The notes below the pieces were generated by a model. That model worked only from the letters and a program-made list of their open reading frames with translations. It made no database searches and was not told the DNA's origin. Source: Albimonas marina (GTDB lineage: Bacteria; Pseudomonadota; Alphaproteobacteria; Rhodobacterales; Rhodobacteraceae). From it: a DNA stretch of 64,000 bases. Numbering within the stretch: position 1 is the first letter of the stretch; the number at the start of each line of letters is the position of its first letter. The stretch covers positions 248,001 through 312,000 of the forward strand of contig NZ_JARHUC010000002.1 in assembly GCF_029223255.1 (NCBI RefSeq), given 5' to 3'. The position numbers and the translations under genes were made by a program. Of the stretch, positions 50,965-60,439 are shown piece after piece.

Positions 50965-52941
50965 TCATTCGGCGGCGACCTTGTGGGCCGAGGGGAAGAC
51001 CTTGGCGTCGCGGATCTTCAGCGTGCCGGTGATCGCGCCCTTGCGCCCGTCCTCGTAGGTCACCTCGACCGAGGCGAAGACCTCGTCCGAGCCGTCGTAG
51101 AGCGCCTCGATCAAGGGCGCGTAGCGCTCCTCGACGATGCGGCGGCGGACCTTGCGGGTGCGGGTCATCTCGCCGTCGTCGGCGTCGAGCTCCTTGTGCA
51201 GCACCAGGAAGCGATGCACCTGGCAGCCCGAGAGCATGTCGTCCTGCGCCAACGAGGCGTTCACCTCCTCCATGTGCTCCTGGATCATGTCGTAGACCTT
51301 GGGATGGCCCGCGAGCTCCTGGTAGGAGGCGTAGGAGATGTTGTTGCGCTCGGCCCAGTTGCCCACCGCCGAGAGGTCGATGTTGATGAAGGCCACGCAG
51401 CGGTCGCGATCGGCGCCGAAGACGACCGCCTCGAGCACCGAGGGGAAGAACTTCAGCTTGTTCTCGACGTACTTGGGCGCGAACAGCGCGCCGGAGGCGA
51501 GCTTGCCCACGTCCTTGGCGCGGTCGATGATGCGCAGGTGGCCGGTGCCTTCCTCGAAGAAACCCGCGTCGCCGGTGGCGACCCAGCCCTCGGCGTCCTT
51601 GGTGTCCGCCGTCGCCTCGGGGTTCTTGTAGTATTCCTGGAAGACGCCGGGAGAGCGGTAGTAGATCTCCCCCGTCTCGCGGATCTGGATCTCCACCCCC
51701 GGGGCGGGCACGCCCACGGTGTCGGCGCGCACCTCTCCATCCGGCTGGATGGTGATGAAGACCGAGGCCTCGGTCTGCCCGTAGAGCTGCTTGAGGTTGA
51801 TCCCGAGCGAGCGGTAGAACTGGAAGATCTCCGGCCCGATCGCCTCGCCCGCCGTGTAGCCCACGCGCACGTTCGACAGGCCCAGCGCGTTCTTCAGCGG
51901 CCCGTAGACCAGCAGCTCGCCCAGCGCGTACTTGGCCTTGTCGCCCGAGGAGACCGGCTTCCCGTCCAGGATGTCCGCGCCCACCTTGCGCGCATGCGCC
52001 ATGTAGTGGTCGTAGAGCTTCTTCTTGGTGGCGCCCGCGTCCTCCATCCGGATCGAGACGTTGGTCAGCAGCGTCTCGAAGATCCGGGGGGGCGCGAAGA
52101 AATAGGTCGGCCCGATCTCCTTGAGGTCGGACAGCATCGTGTCCGGGCTCTCGGGGCAGGAGACGCAGAAGCCCGCGACGTAGGCCTGGCCCATCGAGAA
52201 GATGAAGTCCCCGACCCAAGCCATCGGCAGGTAGGCGAGCACGCTGTCGGTCTCGACCAGCTTGTCGAACTCGACCGTCGCGCGGGCGGTGACGATGATG
52301 TTGTCGTTCGACAGCACCACGCCTTTCGAGCGCCCGGTGGTGCCCGAGGTGTAGAGCATCACGCAGGTGTCCGGCCCGGTCTGGGCGGCGCAGATCGCGT
52401 CGATCTTCGGGCCCAGCTCGGCGGCGGCGGCCCGGCCGGCGGCCACGACCTCGGTCATCGGGTGCAGGGCCGTGTGGTCGTATTTGCGCAGGCCGCGCGG
52501 GTCGAGATAGATCATCTGGCGCAGGTTCGAGGCCTGCTCCATCTCCATCACCTGCAGCAGCTTGTCGACCTGCTCCTGGTCCTCGACGATGGCGAAGGCG
52601 GCGCCGGAATGGTCGAGCACATAGGCCATCTCGTCGGCGGCGGCGTCGGAATAGACCGGCACCGGGATCGCCCCGCACATCTGGCACGAGACCATCGACC
52701 AGTAGAGCTGCGGGCGGTTCTTGCCCACGATCGCCACCCGCTCCCCGGGCTGGAGCCCGAGGCCCATCAGCCCCATGGCGAGCGCACGGGCCTCCTCGCG
52801 CAGCTCCTTCCAGGACCAGGTCTGCCAGATGCCGTACATCTTCTCGCGCGCCGCCGGCTTGTCGCCGCGGGTCCGCGCGTTGTGGTCCAGGAGCTTCGGA
52901 AACGTGTCGAGCGCGCCGTTCGGCGCGGGCGAAGTGCTCAC
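50965..52941 (-). CDS. Long-chain acyl-CoA synthetase-like AMP-forming ligase
   Basis: A 658-residue adenylate-forming ligase. The P-loop YTSGTTGRSKG is at 197-207; later motifs are QLYGQTEASVFITIQPDGEV (A5), EGWVATGDAGFFEEGTGHLR (A7) and RIIDRAKDVGKLASGALFAP (A8). N-terminal KMYGIWQTWSWKELREEARA is typical of long-chain ligases. The C-terminal region MTRTRKVRRRIVEERYAPLI contains the family's variant end. It activates a fatty or aryl acid to the CoA thioester. GTG at 52941 is chosen because GGGAGGAC precedes it. It heads the Liv-type importer cluster. Confidence 0.9.
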   Translation of the reverse strand: MSTSPAPNGALDTFPKLLDHNARTRGDKPAAREKMYGIWQTWSWKELREEARALAMGLMGLGLQPGERVAIVGKNRPQLYWSMVSCQMCGAIPVPVYSDAAADEMAYVLDHSGAAFAIVEDQEQVDKLLQVMEMEQASNLRQMIYLDPRGLRKYDHTALHPMTEVVAAGRAAAAELGPKIDAICAAQTGPDTCVMLYTSGTTGRSKGVVLSNDNIIVTARATVEFDKLVETDSVLAYLPMAWVGDFIFSMGQAYVAGFCVSCPESPDTMLSDLKEIGPTYFFAPPRIFETLLTNVSIRMEDAGATKKKLYDHYMAHARKVGADILDGKPVSSGDKAKYALGELLVYGPLKNALGLSNVRVGYTAGEAIGPEIFQFYRSLGINLKQLYGQTEASVFITIQPDGEVRADTVGVPAPGVEIQIRETGEIYYRSPGVFQEYYKNPEATADTKDAEGWVATGDAGFFEEGTGHLRIIDRAKDVGKLASGALFAPKYVENKLKFFPSVLEAVVFGADRDRCVAFINIDLSAVGNWAERNNISYASYQELAGHPKVYDMIQEHMEEVNASLAQDDMLSGCQVHRFLVLHKELDADDGEMTRTRKVRRRIVEERYAPLIEALYDGSDEVFASVEVTYEDGRKGAITGTLKIRDAKVFPSAHKVAAE

Positions 52942-53169
52942 CGGCGATGTCCTCCCTACGATCCGCCGCGGTGCGCGGCGGGTCACACCTCCCTGAATGC
53001 GCTCTTGTCGTCCGTCGACGGGGTTGCGGCCGGGTCTCCCAATCCGGTCGCGGTCGGCGGGGCGGCTCTACGGCCGCGCAACATTCGAACGCTGGCGAAT
53101 CTCATACGGCAAGCAGCCGGGCGACGCCAGACCCGGACCGGCCCAAAACGCCCCTGCGGCGGCATTTCA

Positions 53170-53184
53170 CGCAAGTTTCTTGCG
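53170..53184. promoter_or_regulatory. Palindrome upstream of the acyl-CoA synthetase cluster
   Basis: CGCAAGTTTCTTGCG is a perfect 6+3+6 palindrome, 229 bp before the synthetase start, in the 344-bp gap below upp. It could be an operator for a TetR- or GntR-type regulator of the importer cluster. The rest of the gap shows the hairpin at 53241 and no gene. Confidence 0.4.
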
Positions 53185-53240
53185 GTTCCTTCGCAGCGGA
53201 AATGCTCGGCGCCTGAAACGGTTGCAGGGCGTGCGCCCGG

Positions 53241-53273
53241 GGGCGGGCCGGGCGGTGCCGCCCTGCCCCGCCC
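53241..53273 (-). terminator. Hairpin at the end of the nucleoside operon
   Basis: GGGCGGG (53241-53247) pairs with CCCGCCC (53267-53273), enclosing GGGCGG-TG-CCGCCC with a short internal loop. It lies 13 bases after the upp stop. No T-run is seen, so strength is uncertain. Confidence 0.55.
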
Positions 53274-53285
53274 GGCGCCCGACGC

Positions 53286-53933
53286 TCACTTGGTGCCGAA
53301 CATCCGGTCGCCGGCATCGCCCAGGCCCGGCACGATGTAGCCCTTCTCGTTGAGCTTCTCGTCCAGCGCGGCGGTGACGATGCGCACGTCGGGATGCGCC
53401 TCCTTCATCCGGGCCACGCCCTCGGGCGCGGCCAGCAGGCACAGGAAGCGGATGTCGTGGGCGCCGCGCTCCTTCAGCAGGTCCACCGCCGCGGCCGAGG
53501 AGTTGCCCGTCGCCAGCATCGGGTCGACCACCAGCACCGGGCGGTCGGCGAGATCGGCGGGCACCTTGCAGTAATACTGCACGGGCTTGAGCGTCTCCTC
53601 GTCGCGGTAGAGGCCCACGAAGCCGACGCGGGCGGCGGGCGCGAGCTCGAGGATCCCGTCGAGCAGGCCGTTGCCCGCGCGCAGGATCGAGACCAGCGCC
53701 AGCTTCTTGCCCGCCAGCACCGGGGCGCGCATCTCGCACAGCGGCGTGTCGATGACGATCGAGGTGGTGGGCAGGTCCTTGAGCGCCTCGTAGCCCAGCA
53801 GCAGCGAAATCTCGCGCAGCAGCTGGCGGAAGGAGGCGGTCGAGGTCGACTTCTCCCGCATCAGGGTCAGCTTGTGCTGCACAAGCGGGTGATCGACGAC
53901 GGTGAGATGCTCGGACGCTGTAAGGTCGGACAT
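53286..53933 (-). CDS. upp: Uracil phosphoribosyltransferase
   Basis: A 215-residue UPRTase. [20 protein letters not shown] opens the enzyme, [20 protein letters not shown] and the PRPP loop [20 protein letters not shown] follow, and the uracil site [20 protein letters not shown] ends it. It makes UMP from uracil and PRPP. It closes the nucleoside-salvage cluster, where uracil is released by thymidine/uridine phosphorolysis. A 136-bp gap with a palindromic repeat separates it from add. Confidence 0.96.
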   Translation of the reverse strand: MSDLTASEHLTVVDHPLVQHKLTLMREKSTSTASFRQLLREISLLLGYEALKDLPTTSIVIDTPLCEMRAPVLAGKKLALVSILRAGNGLLDGILELAPAARVGFVGLYRDEETLKPVQYYCKVPADLADRPVLVVDPMLATGNSSAAAVDLLKERGAHDIRFLCLLAAPEGVARMKEAHPDVRIVTAALDEKLNEKGYIVPGLGDAGDRMFGTK

Positions 53934-54051
53934 GGGGCGCGCTCCTGCGGACTGGCTCGGGTCTACATGCCAGCCCGCGCGGCCCCCGTCCATCGCGCGG
54001 CCGGACGCGGGGGTCAGGCGTCGCGCCGCCGGACGGAGCCGCGCCGGGCGC

Positions 54052-54073
54052 GGCGCATTGAAATGCGCCCTAC
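54052..54073 (-). repeat. Palindromic repeat overlapping the end of add
   Basis: On the minus strand the repeat reads GTAG followed by GGCGCATTTCAATGCGCC (18-base palindrome). The TAG in its first bases is the stop codon of add. The same repeat lies twice at 59349-59443. Confidence 0.85.
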
Positions 54074-55035
54074 AGGCGGGCGGCGAGCTCGGCGCGGGTC
54101 GCCTCGTCGCAGAAGGCGGCGGCGAGCGCGTCGCGCGCGATGGCGGCGAACTCCGCCTCCCCCCAGCCGAAGGCCGAGGTCAGCTCGACGTATTCGCGCG
54201 TCATGTCGGTGTGGAAGAAGGGCGGGTCGTCGGTCGAGACCGAGGCCTTCGCCCCCATCGCCCGGAGCTGGCCGATGGGATGCTCGCGCCAGTCGCGATA
54301 GGTCATCAGCGCGACGTTGGAGCCGGGACAGGTGGCGAGGTGGATCTCCTCGTCGATGATCCGGGCGAGCAGCGCGGGATCCTCGATCGCGCGCACGCCA
54401 TGATCCACCCGGTCGAGCTTCAGCGCGTCGAGCGCGTCGCGCACGCTTTCCGGCCCGCAGGCCTCTCCGGCATGGGCGGTCAGCTTCAGCCCGCCCTCGC
54501 GGGCGATGTCGAAGGCGGGGGCGAAGTCGGCGGGGTGGAACAGGCGCTCGTCCCCCGCGAGGCCCAGGCCCGTCACGCGGGGGTGCGCGCAGTCCACCGC
54601 CAGCCGCGCGGCCTTCGCGGCGCGCTCGGGGCCCAGGTGGCGGATGGTGGTGGCGATGAAGTTGGCCTTGATGCCGACCGCGGCCTCCGCCGCCTCGGCC
54701 CCCTCGGTGATGGCGGCGAGGTATTCGGCCCAGCGCGCCGGATCGCCCTGCGCCACGTGGTCGGAGGAGATCGCGAGCTCGGCGTAGATCACCCCATGCT
54801 TGGCGCATTCGCGCAGCACCGCCTCGGCGAGCTGGCGGTGATCCTCGGGCGTCGTGAACAGCGCGGCGACCCGGTCGTAGGCGCGCAGGAAATCGGAGAA
54901 ATCCTCCCAGGCGTAGCCGCCGTCGGGGGCGAACATGCCGGCGGTGTCGATCCCCTTGCGGGCCGCGACCTCGCGCGCCAGCGCGGGCGGGGTCGCGCCC
55001 TCGATATGCAGGTGAAGTTCGATCTTGGCGGTCAT
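54070..55035 (-). CDS. add: Adenosine deaminase
   Basis: A 321-residue amidohydrolase. The metal-binding HLHIEG has His8 and His10, the next metal and acid-base residues are in [16 protein letters not shown], the HGVRAIED segment follows and STDDPPFF carries the last Asp pair. It deaminates adenosine to inosine (or adenine to hypoxanthine in the sister family). It sits 22 bp below deoB in the nucleoside operon. Its TAG stop is part of the palindromic repeat at 54052, so the last residues may differ from relatives. Confidence 0.9.
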   Translation of the reverse strand: MTAKIELHLHIEGATPPALAREVAARKGIDTAGMFAPDGGYAWEDFSDFLRAYDRVAALFTTPEDHRQLAEAVLRECAKHGVIYAELAISSDHVAQGDPARWAEYLAAITEGAEAAEAAVGIKANFIATTIRHLGPERAAKAARLAVDCAHPRVTGLGLAGDERLFHPADFAPAFDIAREGGLKLTAHAGEACGPESVRDALDALKLDRVDHGVRAIEDPALLARIIDEEIHLATCPGSNVALMTYRDWREHPIGQLRAMGAKASVSTDDPPFFHTDMTREYVELTSAFGWGEAEFAAIARDALAAAFCDEATRAELAARL

Positions 55036-55057
55036 CTCGGACTCTTCCGTGACAGGG

Positions 55058-56269
55058 TTACAGGAACGACGCCCCGTGCCGGCCGGGCGCGAGGCCCAGG
55101 TGCGCGGCCAGCGTCTCGGCCACGTCGGCGAAGCGGACCACGCCGTGATTGCCGGGCGAGAGCTCCGGCCCGGCGCAGAGCACCGGGACCCGCTCGCGCG
55201 TGTGGTCGGTGCCGGTCCAGGTGGGGTCGTTGCCGTGGTCGGCCACCACCATCAGCAGGTCGCCGGGCTGCAGGAGGGCCAGCGCCTCCGGCAGGCGGGC
55301 GTCGAAGGCCTCGAGGTGGCGGGCGTAGCCGGCGGGGTCGCGGCGGTGTCCGAAATCGCTGTCGAACTGCACGAAGTTCGCGAAGACGAAGTCGCCGGGC
55401 CGGGCGTCGCGGATCGCGCCGCAGGCCAGCGTGAACAGCGCCATGTCGTCGGGACCCTTCAGGTTCTCGGGCACCCCCTGCCCTGCGAAGATGTCCTGGA
55501 TCTTGCCGATCCCCACGGTGCGCCCGCCGGCGGCGACGACGCGGTCGCACAGCGTCGGCTCGGGCGGGGGCACGGCGTAGTCGTGGCGGTTCGGGGTGCG
55601 CTGGAAGGTCTTCGCGTCGGCGCCCGTGAAGGGGCGCGCGATCACCCGGCCCACCCGCAGGCCCATGTCGTCGAGGATCGCCCGCGCGTCGGCGCAGAGC
55701 GCGTAGAGCCGCTCCAGCCCGAAGGCCTCCTCATGGGCGGCGATCTGCAGGACGCTGTCGGCGGAGGTGTAGACGATGGGCCGGCCGGTCGCCACGCTCT
55801 CCTCGCCCAGGCGCGCGATGATCTCGGTGCCCGAGGCATGCTCGTCGCCCAGGATCCCCGGCAGCTCGCCCGCCTCGATCAGCCGCTCAACGAGGGCGCC
55901 GGGGAAGGCGGGCCGCGTGTTGGGGAAGTAGCGCCAGTCCTGCGAGAGCGGCGCGCCCGCCAGCTCCCAGTGGCCGGTGATCGTGTCCTTGCCGGCGGAG
56001 ACTTCCTCGCCGGCGGCGAAACAGGCCGCGGCGCCCTTGCTCAGCCCCGGAGGCACGGCGCCCGAGGCGACCTCGGCCGCGTCGCCGATCCCCAGCGCGC
56101 AGAGGTGGGGAAGCGAGAGGGGGCCGGAGCGGCCCTGGTCCGCGCGCCCCTCGGCGCATTCGCGGGCGATGTGGCCCAGCGTGTTCGCGCCCTCGTCCCC
56201 GAAGGCGGCGGCGTCGGGGGCGCCGCCGATGCCGACCGAGTCCATCACGAACAGGAAGGCGCGGGCCAT
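55058..56269 (-). CDS. deoB: Phosphopentomutase
   Basis: A 403-residue alkaline-phosphatase-superfamily mutase. [16 protein letters not shown] with Asp10, the phosphorylated Thr region [14 protein letters not shown], and the metal site [20 protein letters not shown] are diagnostic. It converts (deoxy)ribose 1-phosphate to the 5-phosphate, linking the phosphorylases to DeoC. Its ATG shares a base with the deoA stop (TGATG), so translation is coupled. Confidence 0.95.
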   Translation of the reverse strand: MARAFLFVMDSVGIGGAPDAAAFGDEGANTLGHIARECAEGRADQGRSGPLSLPHLCALGIGDAAEVASGAVPPGLSKGAAACFAAGEEVSAGKDTITGHWELAGAPLSQDWRYFPNTRPAFPGALVERLIEAGELPGILGDEHASGTEIIARLGEESVATGRPIVYTSADSVLQIAAHEEAFGLERLYALCADARAILDDMGLRVGRVIARPFTGADAKTFQRTPNRHDYAVPPPEPTLCDRVVAAGGRTVGIGKIQDIFAGQGVPENLKGPDDMALFTLACGAIRDARPGDFVFANFVQFDSDFGHRRDPAGYARHLEAFDARLPEALALLQPGDLLMVVADHGNDPTWTGTDHTRERVPVLCAGPELSPGNHGVVRFADVAETLAAHLGLAPGRHGASFL

Positions 56270-57600
56270 CAGGCGTCCCCCGTCACGTCCGCAGGCCCGA
56301 TGCGGCCGAGGATCGCGTCGGGAACCTCGGGCGCGCCCTCGCCCACGCTGTAGGCCGCGATCACCCGCTCCGCCGCGCGGCGGGCGTCGTCGTGGCTGCG
56401 GGCGTGGACGCGGGCGAGCGGAAAGTCGCCGTCGACCACCGCCCCGATGGGCGCGCAGTCCGACAGGCCCACGGCCGGGTCGATCGCATCCTCGGGCTTG
56501 CGCCGGCCGCCGCCCAGCTCCACCACCGCGTTGCCGAGCGCGCGGCCGTTCACCGCCTGCACGACGCCCTCGGAGGGGGGCGGGATGTCGAGGACGACGG
56601 GAGCGTCCTCGAGATACAGGGAAAAACTCTCCACGAAGTCGTTGGGGCCGCCGAGGGCGGAGACCATGCGCGCGAAGGTTTCCGCCGCGCGGCCGTTCTC
56701 GAAGACGCGGGAGATGCGGGCCTGCCCGTCCTCGGCGTTCGCGGCGATGCCCGACAGGGCCAGAAGCTCGCCCCCCAGCGCCACGGTCACGTCCCACAGG
56801 CGCGGGTCGACCTCGGCCCCCGTCAGGAAGCGCACCGCGTTGGCGACTTCGAGGGCGTTGCCGCAGGCCGTCGCCAGCGGCTCGTCCATGTCGGTGATCA
56901 GGGCGGAGGTCGAGCAGCCCGCCCCGTTGGCGACGCCGACCAGCGAGCGGGCCAGCGCCTCCGCCTCCTCGCGCGTCGCCATGAAGGCGCCGGAGCCGCA
57001 TTTGACGTCGAGCACCAGCGCGTCGAGCCCGGCGGCCAGCTTCTTCGACAGGATCGAGGCGGTGATCAGGTCGAGGCTCTCGACCGTCCCGGTCACGTCG
57101 CGGATGCCGTAGAAGCGCTTGTCGGCGGGGGCGATCTCGGCGGTCTGGCCGATGACGGCGCAGCCGACCTCGCGCACCACCCGCTCCAGCGCCTCCGGGC
57201 CCGGGGCCACGTCGTAGCCGGGGATCGAGCCGAGCTTGTCGAGCGTGCCGCCGGTATGGCCGAGGCCTCGGCCTGAGATCATCGGCACGTAGACCCCGCA
57301 GGCCGCCAGCGCCGGCGCCAGCATCAGCGAGACGTTGTCGCCCACGCCCCCGGTGGAGTGCTTGTCGGCGACCGGCCCCGGCAGGTCCCATTTCAGGACC
57401 TCGCCGGAATCGCGCATCGCCTCGGTCAGGACCACGCGCTCGGGCAGGCTCATGCCCTGGAAATAGATCGCCATGGCCAGCGCCGCGACCTGCCCCTCGG
57501 AGACCGCGCCCGAGGTCAGGCCCTCGACGAAGAAGCGGATCTCCTCGGCGTCCAGCGCCTGGCCGCCGCGCTTCTTGAGGATGACTTCCTGCGGCAGCAT
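56269..57600 (-). CDS. deoA: Thymidine phosphorylase
   Basis: A 443-residue pyrimidine nucleoside phosphorylase. [20 protein letters not shown] and [20 protein letters not shown] bind phosphate and base, and [20 protein letters not shown] is the further family mark. The C-terminal PYNP domain ends [20 protein letters not shown]. It splits thymidine (and deoxyuridine) to base and deoxyribose 1-phosphate. It abuts deoC upstream with no gap and overlaps deoB downstream by one base. Confidence 0.95.
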   Translation of the reverse strand: MLPQEVILKKRGGQALDAEEIRFFVEGLTSGAVSEGQVAALAMAIYFQGMSLPERVVLTEAMRDSGEVLKWDLPGPVADKHSTGGVGDNVSLMLAPALAACGVYVPMISGRGLGHTGGTLDKLGSIPGYDVAPGPEALERVVREVGCAVIGQTAEIAPADKRFYGIRDVTGTVESLDLITASILSKKLAAGLDALVLDVKCGSGAFMATREEAEALARSLVGVANGAGCSTSALITDMDEPLATACGNALEVANAVRFLTGAEVDPRLWDVTVALGGELLALSGIAANAEDGQARISRVFENGRAAETFARMVSALGGPNDFVESFSLYLEDAPVVLDIPPPSEGVVQAVNGRALGNAVVELGGGRRKPEDAIDPAVGLSDCAPIGAVVDGDFPLARVHARSHDDARRAAERVIAAYSVGEGAPEVPDAILGRIGPADVTGDA

Positions 57601-58368
57601 TCAGTAGCCCTCGGCGGCGACCACGGGGGCGGCGCCCTGCAGGGTCGCGAGCAGCGCGTCGAGCAGGCCCGAGGCGCCGAAGCGGAAGGTCTGGGGGCTC
57701 GCCCAGCCCTCGCCCATGATGCGGTCGGCGATGTCGAGATAGGCCCAGGCCTCGGAGGTGGTGCGGATGCCCCCCGCCGCCTTGAAGCCGATCGAGCGGC
57801 CGGAGTCCGCGATCGCGCTCAGCAGGATCTCGGCCGCGCCGAGCGTCGCGTTCACCGGCACCTTGCCCGTCGAGGTCTTGAGGAAGTCGGCGCCCCCGTC
57901 GATGGCGACGTCGGCGGCGCGGCGCATCAGCTCGGCGCTCTCCAGCACCCCGGTCTCGAGGATCGCCTTCACCGGGGCGTCGCCGGCCGCGCGCTTCACC
58001 CGCTCGATCCGCGAGCGCACGGCGCTGTCGCGGCCCTCCATCAGCTCGCGGTAGGGGATCACCATGTCGATCTCGTCGGCGCCCTCGAAGACGGCGTGGC
58101 GCGTCTCCTCCATCGCCTCCTCGTCGGTGGCCTCGCCGGTGGGGAAGACCACCACGGTCGCGATCTTCACGTCGGGGGCCGCGATCTCCCGCGCGAGGCG
58201 CGCGAAGCGGGGCCAGACGCACAGCGCGGCGACGGTCCCGTGGGGCGTGACGGCGCGCGCGGCGAGTTCGCGGATCGCGTCCTCGTCGCAATCGTCGTTG
58301 AGGTTGGTCAGGTCCAGGCAGCGCAGCGCCAGGCGGGCGGCGTCCTGTTCGGCGAGAAGGTCGGTCAT
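57601..58368 (-). CDS. deoC: Deoxyribose-phosphate aldolase
   Basis: A 255-residue class I aldolase. Asp101 lies in [15 protein letters not shown], the Schiff-base Lys164 in [14 protein letters not shown] and Lys196 in [14 protein letters not shown], the same order as the three catalytic residues of the Escherichia coli enzyme. It cleaves deoxyribose 5-phosphate to acetaldehyde and glyceraldehyde 3-phosphate. Its ATG overlaps the stop of punA (ATGA). The length and the N-terminal extension fit the alphaproteobacterial form. Confidence 0.95.
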   Translation of the reverse strand: MTDLLAEQDAARLALRCLDLTNLNDDCDEDAIRELAARAVTPHGTVAALCVWPRFARLAREIAAPDVKIATVVVFPTGEATDEEAMEETRHAVFEGADEIDMVIPYRELMEGRDSAVRSRIERVKRAAGDAPVKAILETGVLESAELMRRAADVAIDGGADFLKTSTGKVPVNATLGAAEILLSAIADSGRSIGFKAAGGIRTTSEAWAYLDIADRIMGEGWASPQTFRFGASGLLDALLATLQGAAPVVAAEGY

Positions 58369-59150
58369 GCGAAGCTCCGCACGAAGGCGCGGACCAGGGC
58401 GCGGAAGCGCGTCTGGGCCTTGGCGGCCTCCGATTTCGTTTCGGCGTGGGAGAGCGGCTTGCCCGTCATCCCCGCCCCGTAGTTGGTGATGACCGAGACG
58501 GCCGCGACCTCGAGCCCGAGGAACCGCGCCAGGATCGTCTCGGGGACGGTGGACATGCCCACCGCGTCGGCGCCCAGGATGCGCGCGGCGCGGATCTCGG
58601 CCGGGGTCTCGAAGCTGGGGCCCGAGAACCAGGCGTAGACGCCTTCGTTCAGGTGCTCGTCCGCCGCCTTCAGCCGGGCGCGCAGGTGGGGCGCGTAGGC
58701 GTCGACCATGTTCACGAAGCGGTCGTCCGTCGCCTCGCCGATCAGCGGGTTCAGGCCCGAGATCGACATGTGGTCCATCAGGCTCATCAGCGATCCCGGC
58801 GGCATCTCGTCCCGGAGCGAGCCGGCGGAGTTGGTCAGCAGCAGCGTGTCGGCACCGAGCGCCTTCACCGTCTCGAGCGCGGGGCGCATCACCGCGGCCT
58901 CGCCCTTCTCGTAGTAATGCGCGCGGCCCGAGAGGAGCGCGACGCGCACGCCCTCCAGCTCTCCGATCACCAGCGCGCCGGCGTGGCCCGAGACGCCGGA
59001 GACGGGGAAGTCGGGCAGCTCGGCGAAGGGGAAGCTCGTCGCGTCCTCCAGCTCCTCGGACAGCGCGCCGAGGCCGGAGCCGAGCACGAGCCCTAGGCGC
59101 ACCGGCGCCCGGCCGGCGCGGTCGCGGATGATGTCGGCGGCTCGGGTCAT
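58365..59150 (-). CDS. punA: Purine-nucleoside phosphorylase (trimeric, class PNP-I)
   Basis: A 261-residue phosphorylase. [19 protein letters not shown] is the phosphate loop; [58 protein letters not shown] and [14 protein letters not shown] are the PNP signature, with Glu in FETPAE for the purine. It cleaves inosine and guanosine with phosphate. It is the first enzyme gene after the REP-like spacer below cdd and overlaps deoC. Confidence 0.93.
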   Translation of the reverse strand: MTRAADIIRDRAGRAPVRLGLVLGSGLGALSEELEDATSFPFAELPDFPVSGVSGHAGALVIGELEGVRVALLSGRAHYYEKGEAAVMRPALETVKALGADTLLLTNSAGSLRDEMPPGSLMSLMDHMSISGLNPLIGEATDDRFVNMVDAYAPHLRARLKAADEHLNEGVYAWFSGPSFETPAEIRAARILGADAVGMSTVPETILARFLGLEVAAVSVITNYGAGMTGKPLSHAETKSEAAKAQTRFRALVRAFVRSFA

Positions 59151-59285
59151 GGACGCTCCTCGGCGCAGGAAGGTGTCGGCGGGCCCCGGAGCCCGGGTCC
59201 CGTGCCATCTAGGCTTCGCGCACCCGGCGCGCCAGTGCAATCGCGGATGGCCGAAGCGTCGAAGGGAGCGGTCGGCGGACCCCGG

Positions 59286-59312
59286 GAGGCCCCGGGTCAG
59301 GCCCCGGGCGCG
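59286..59312. repeat. REP-like palindrome, divergent copy
   Basis: A copy of the GCCCCGGG/CCCGGG element of 6669-6873 with a one-base shift in the second arm. It lies in the 289-bp spacer between cdd and punA, next to the two small palindromes at 59349-59443. No gene is seen in the spacer. Confidence 0.6.
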
Positions 59313-59348
59313 TCCTGGCCTTTGCTGGCGAGTCGAGAGCCGGCGGGC

Positions 59349-59443
59349 GTAGGGCGCATTTCAATGCGCCGCGACGCGCTCCCCCCGAAGCCTCCGCCGC
59401 GGAACGACCCGAGCGGAGGAAGGCGCATTGAAATGCGCCCTAC
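59349..59443. repeat. Pair of inverted palindromic repeats (BIME-like) ending in cdd
   Basis: Two copies of the 22-bp repeat lie in opposite orientation at 59349-59370 and 59422-59443, 51 bp apart. Each consists of GTAG and the palindrome GGCGCATTTCAATGCGCC. The second copy provides the TAG stop codon of cdd. A third copy is at 54052-54073. Head-to-head pairing of short palindromes is the arrangement of BIME elements. Confidence 0.8.
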
Positions 59444-59844
59444 GGGTCGAGGGCGAAGCCTGCGGGCAGGAGTTCGGCCAGCGTCCAGCTCGCGCGGATG
59501 CCCTCGGCGTTGGCAGAGTGGACCACGGTGTCGGGGCGCCCGAACTCCGCCAGCCGCTGGCGGCAGCCGCCGCAGGGGGTGAGCGGGGTCGAGAGCTCGC
59601 CCGCCACCACCACCTCGACGATCACCCGATCCTCGGGGCGTTCGGCCGCCATGATCATGTGGCCGATGGCGGTGGTCTCGGCGCACCAGCCCTCGGGGAA
59701 GGACTGGTTCTCGATGTTGGCGCCCGAGAAGATCCGCCCCGACTGCGTGCGCAGCGCCACCCCCACCGCGAAGTTCGAGAACGGCGCGTAGGCCTTGGCG
59801 CGGGCCGCGAGCGCGGCGCGGAACAGGTCCTCGGGTCCGGTCAT
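59440..59844 (-). CDS. cdd: Cytidine deaminase
   Basis: A 134-residue zinc deaminase. The ligands are Cys54 with Glu56 (GWCAETTAIG) and Cys91/Cys94 (TPCGGCRQRLAEF). YAPFSNFAVGVALRTQSGRI and GANIENQSFPEG are the substrate loops of the tetrameric form. It converts cytidine and deoxycytidine to uridine forms for DeoA. The TAG stop belongs to the palindromic repeat at 59422. It follows the histidine phosphatase gene by seven bases. Confidence 0.95.
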   Translation of the reverse strand: MTGPEDLFRAALAARAKAYAPFSNFAVGVALRTQSGRIFSGANIENQSFPEGWCAETTAIGHMIMAAERPEDRVIVEVVVAGELSTPLTPCGGCRQRLAEFGRPDTVVHSANAEGIRASWTLAELLPAGFALDP

Positions 59845-59851
59845 CGCGCCC

Positions 59852-60439
59852 TCATGCGTGGATCGAGGCGGGGGTCAGCCCCTCGACCTCCAGGATCTTC
59901 CAGTCGCCCCGGTGCACATGCATCGCGGTGGGCTGGTCGACCAGCTTCCAGTGCTTCGGCCCGAACGTGTCCGTCAGGTGCATCGTCGCGATGGAGAGGA
60001 CCCCGAAATGGCAGGCCAGCGCCGGCTTCTTCGCGCCCGAGGCGCGGATCGCCTCCAGCGCGGGAACGAGCCGCGCCCAGACCTCGTCCATCGTCTCGGA
60101 CCATGGCGCGCGGTAATGGCGGTTCTCCATGATCCGGGGCGCGTGGTCCTTCATCGCCTTCATCGCGGTCGGCGAGATCTGCCATTCCTGCAGCCGGCCG
60201 TCCACGACGATCTCCAGCCCGGCGGCCTTCGCGAAGGGGGCGATCGTCTCCTGGCTGCGGCGGTAGGGGGAGGCGAAGATCGCGTCGATCCCCTCCCCCG
60301 CCAGCCGCGTCGCCAGGCGCTCGGCGTCGGCCGCGCCCTTCGCGGTCAGCGGATCGCACAGGCCCTCGCCCGACTTCTCGCAATGGCGCAGGATCACGAG
60401 GTCCATCTCGCGCAGGCCGGGATCGGGGGGAAAGGCCAT
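59852..60439 (-). CDS. Histidine phosphatase family protein
   Basis: A 195-residue phosphoglycerate-mutase-like phosphatase. The catalytic His19 is in VILRHCEKSGEG (RHC in place of RHG), Arg60 in ASPYRRSQET, a likely acid Glu85 in GRLQEW and the second His144 in LACHFGVLS. This is a complete catalytic set, so the protein should be an active phosphatase. Its ATG shares a base with the upstream permease stop. Its place between a nucleoside importer and cdd suggests a nucleotide or sugar-phosphate substrate, which is inference. Confidence 0.85.
   Translation of the reverse strand: MAFPPDPGLREMDLVILRHCEKSGEGLCDPLTAKGAADAERLATRLAGEGIDAIFASPYRRSQETIAPFAKAAGLEIVVDGRLQEWQISPTAMKAMKDHAPRIMENRHYRAPWSETMDEVWARLVPALEAIRASGAKKPALACHFGVLSIATMHLTDTFGPKHWKLVDQPTAMHVHRGDWKILEVEGLTPASIHA

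Noticed and set aside
50839-53340. An 833-codon plus-strand frame opposite the acyl-CoA synthetase
   Set aside because: It mirrors the synthetase codons and has no recognisable motif or start signal, whereas the minus strand has the full adenylation motif set.
55058-58291. A single minus-strand frame of 1077 codons covering deoB and the opposite phase of deoA/deoC
   Set aside because: Only its last 403 codons encode DeoB; the upstream part is the wrong phase of deoA and deoC, which are clear genes in their own frames.
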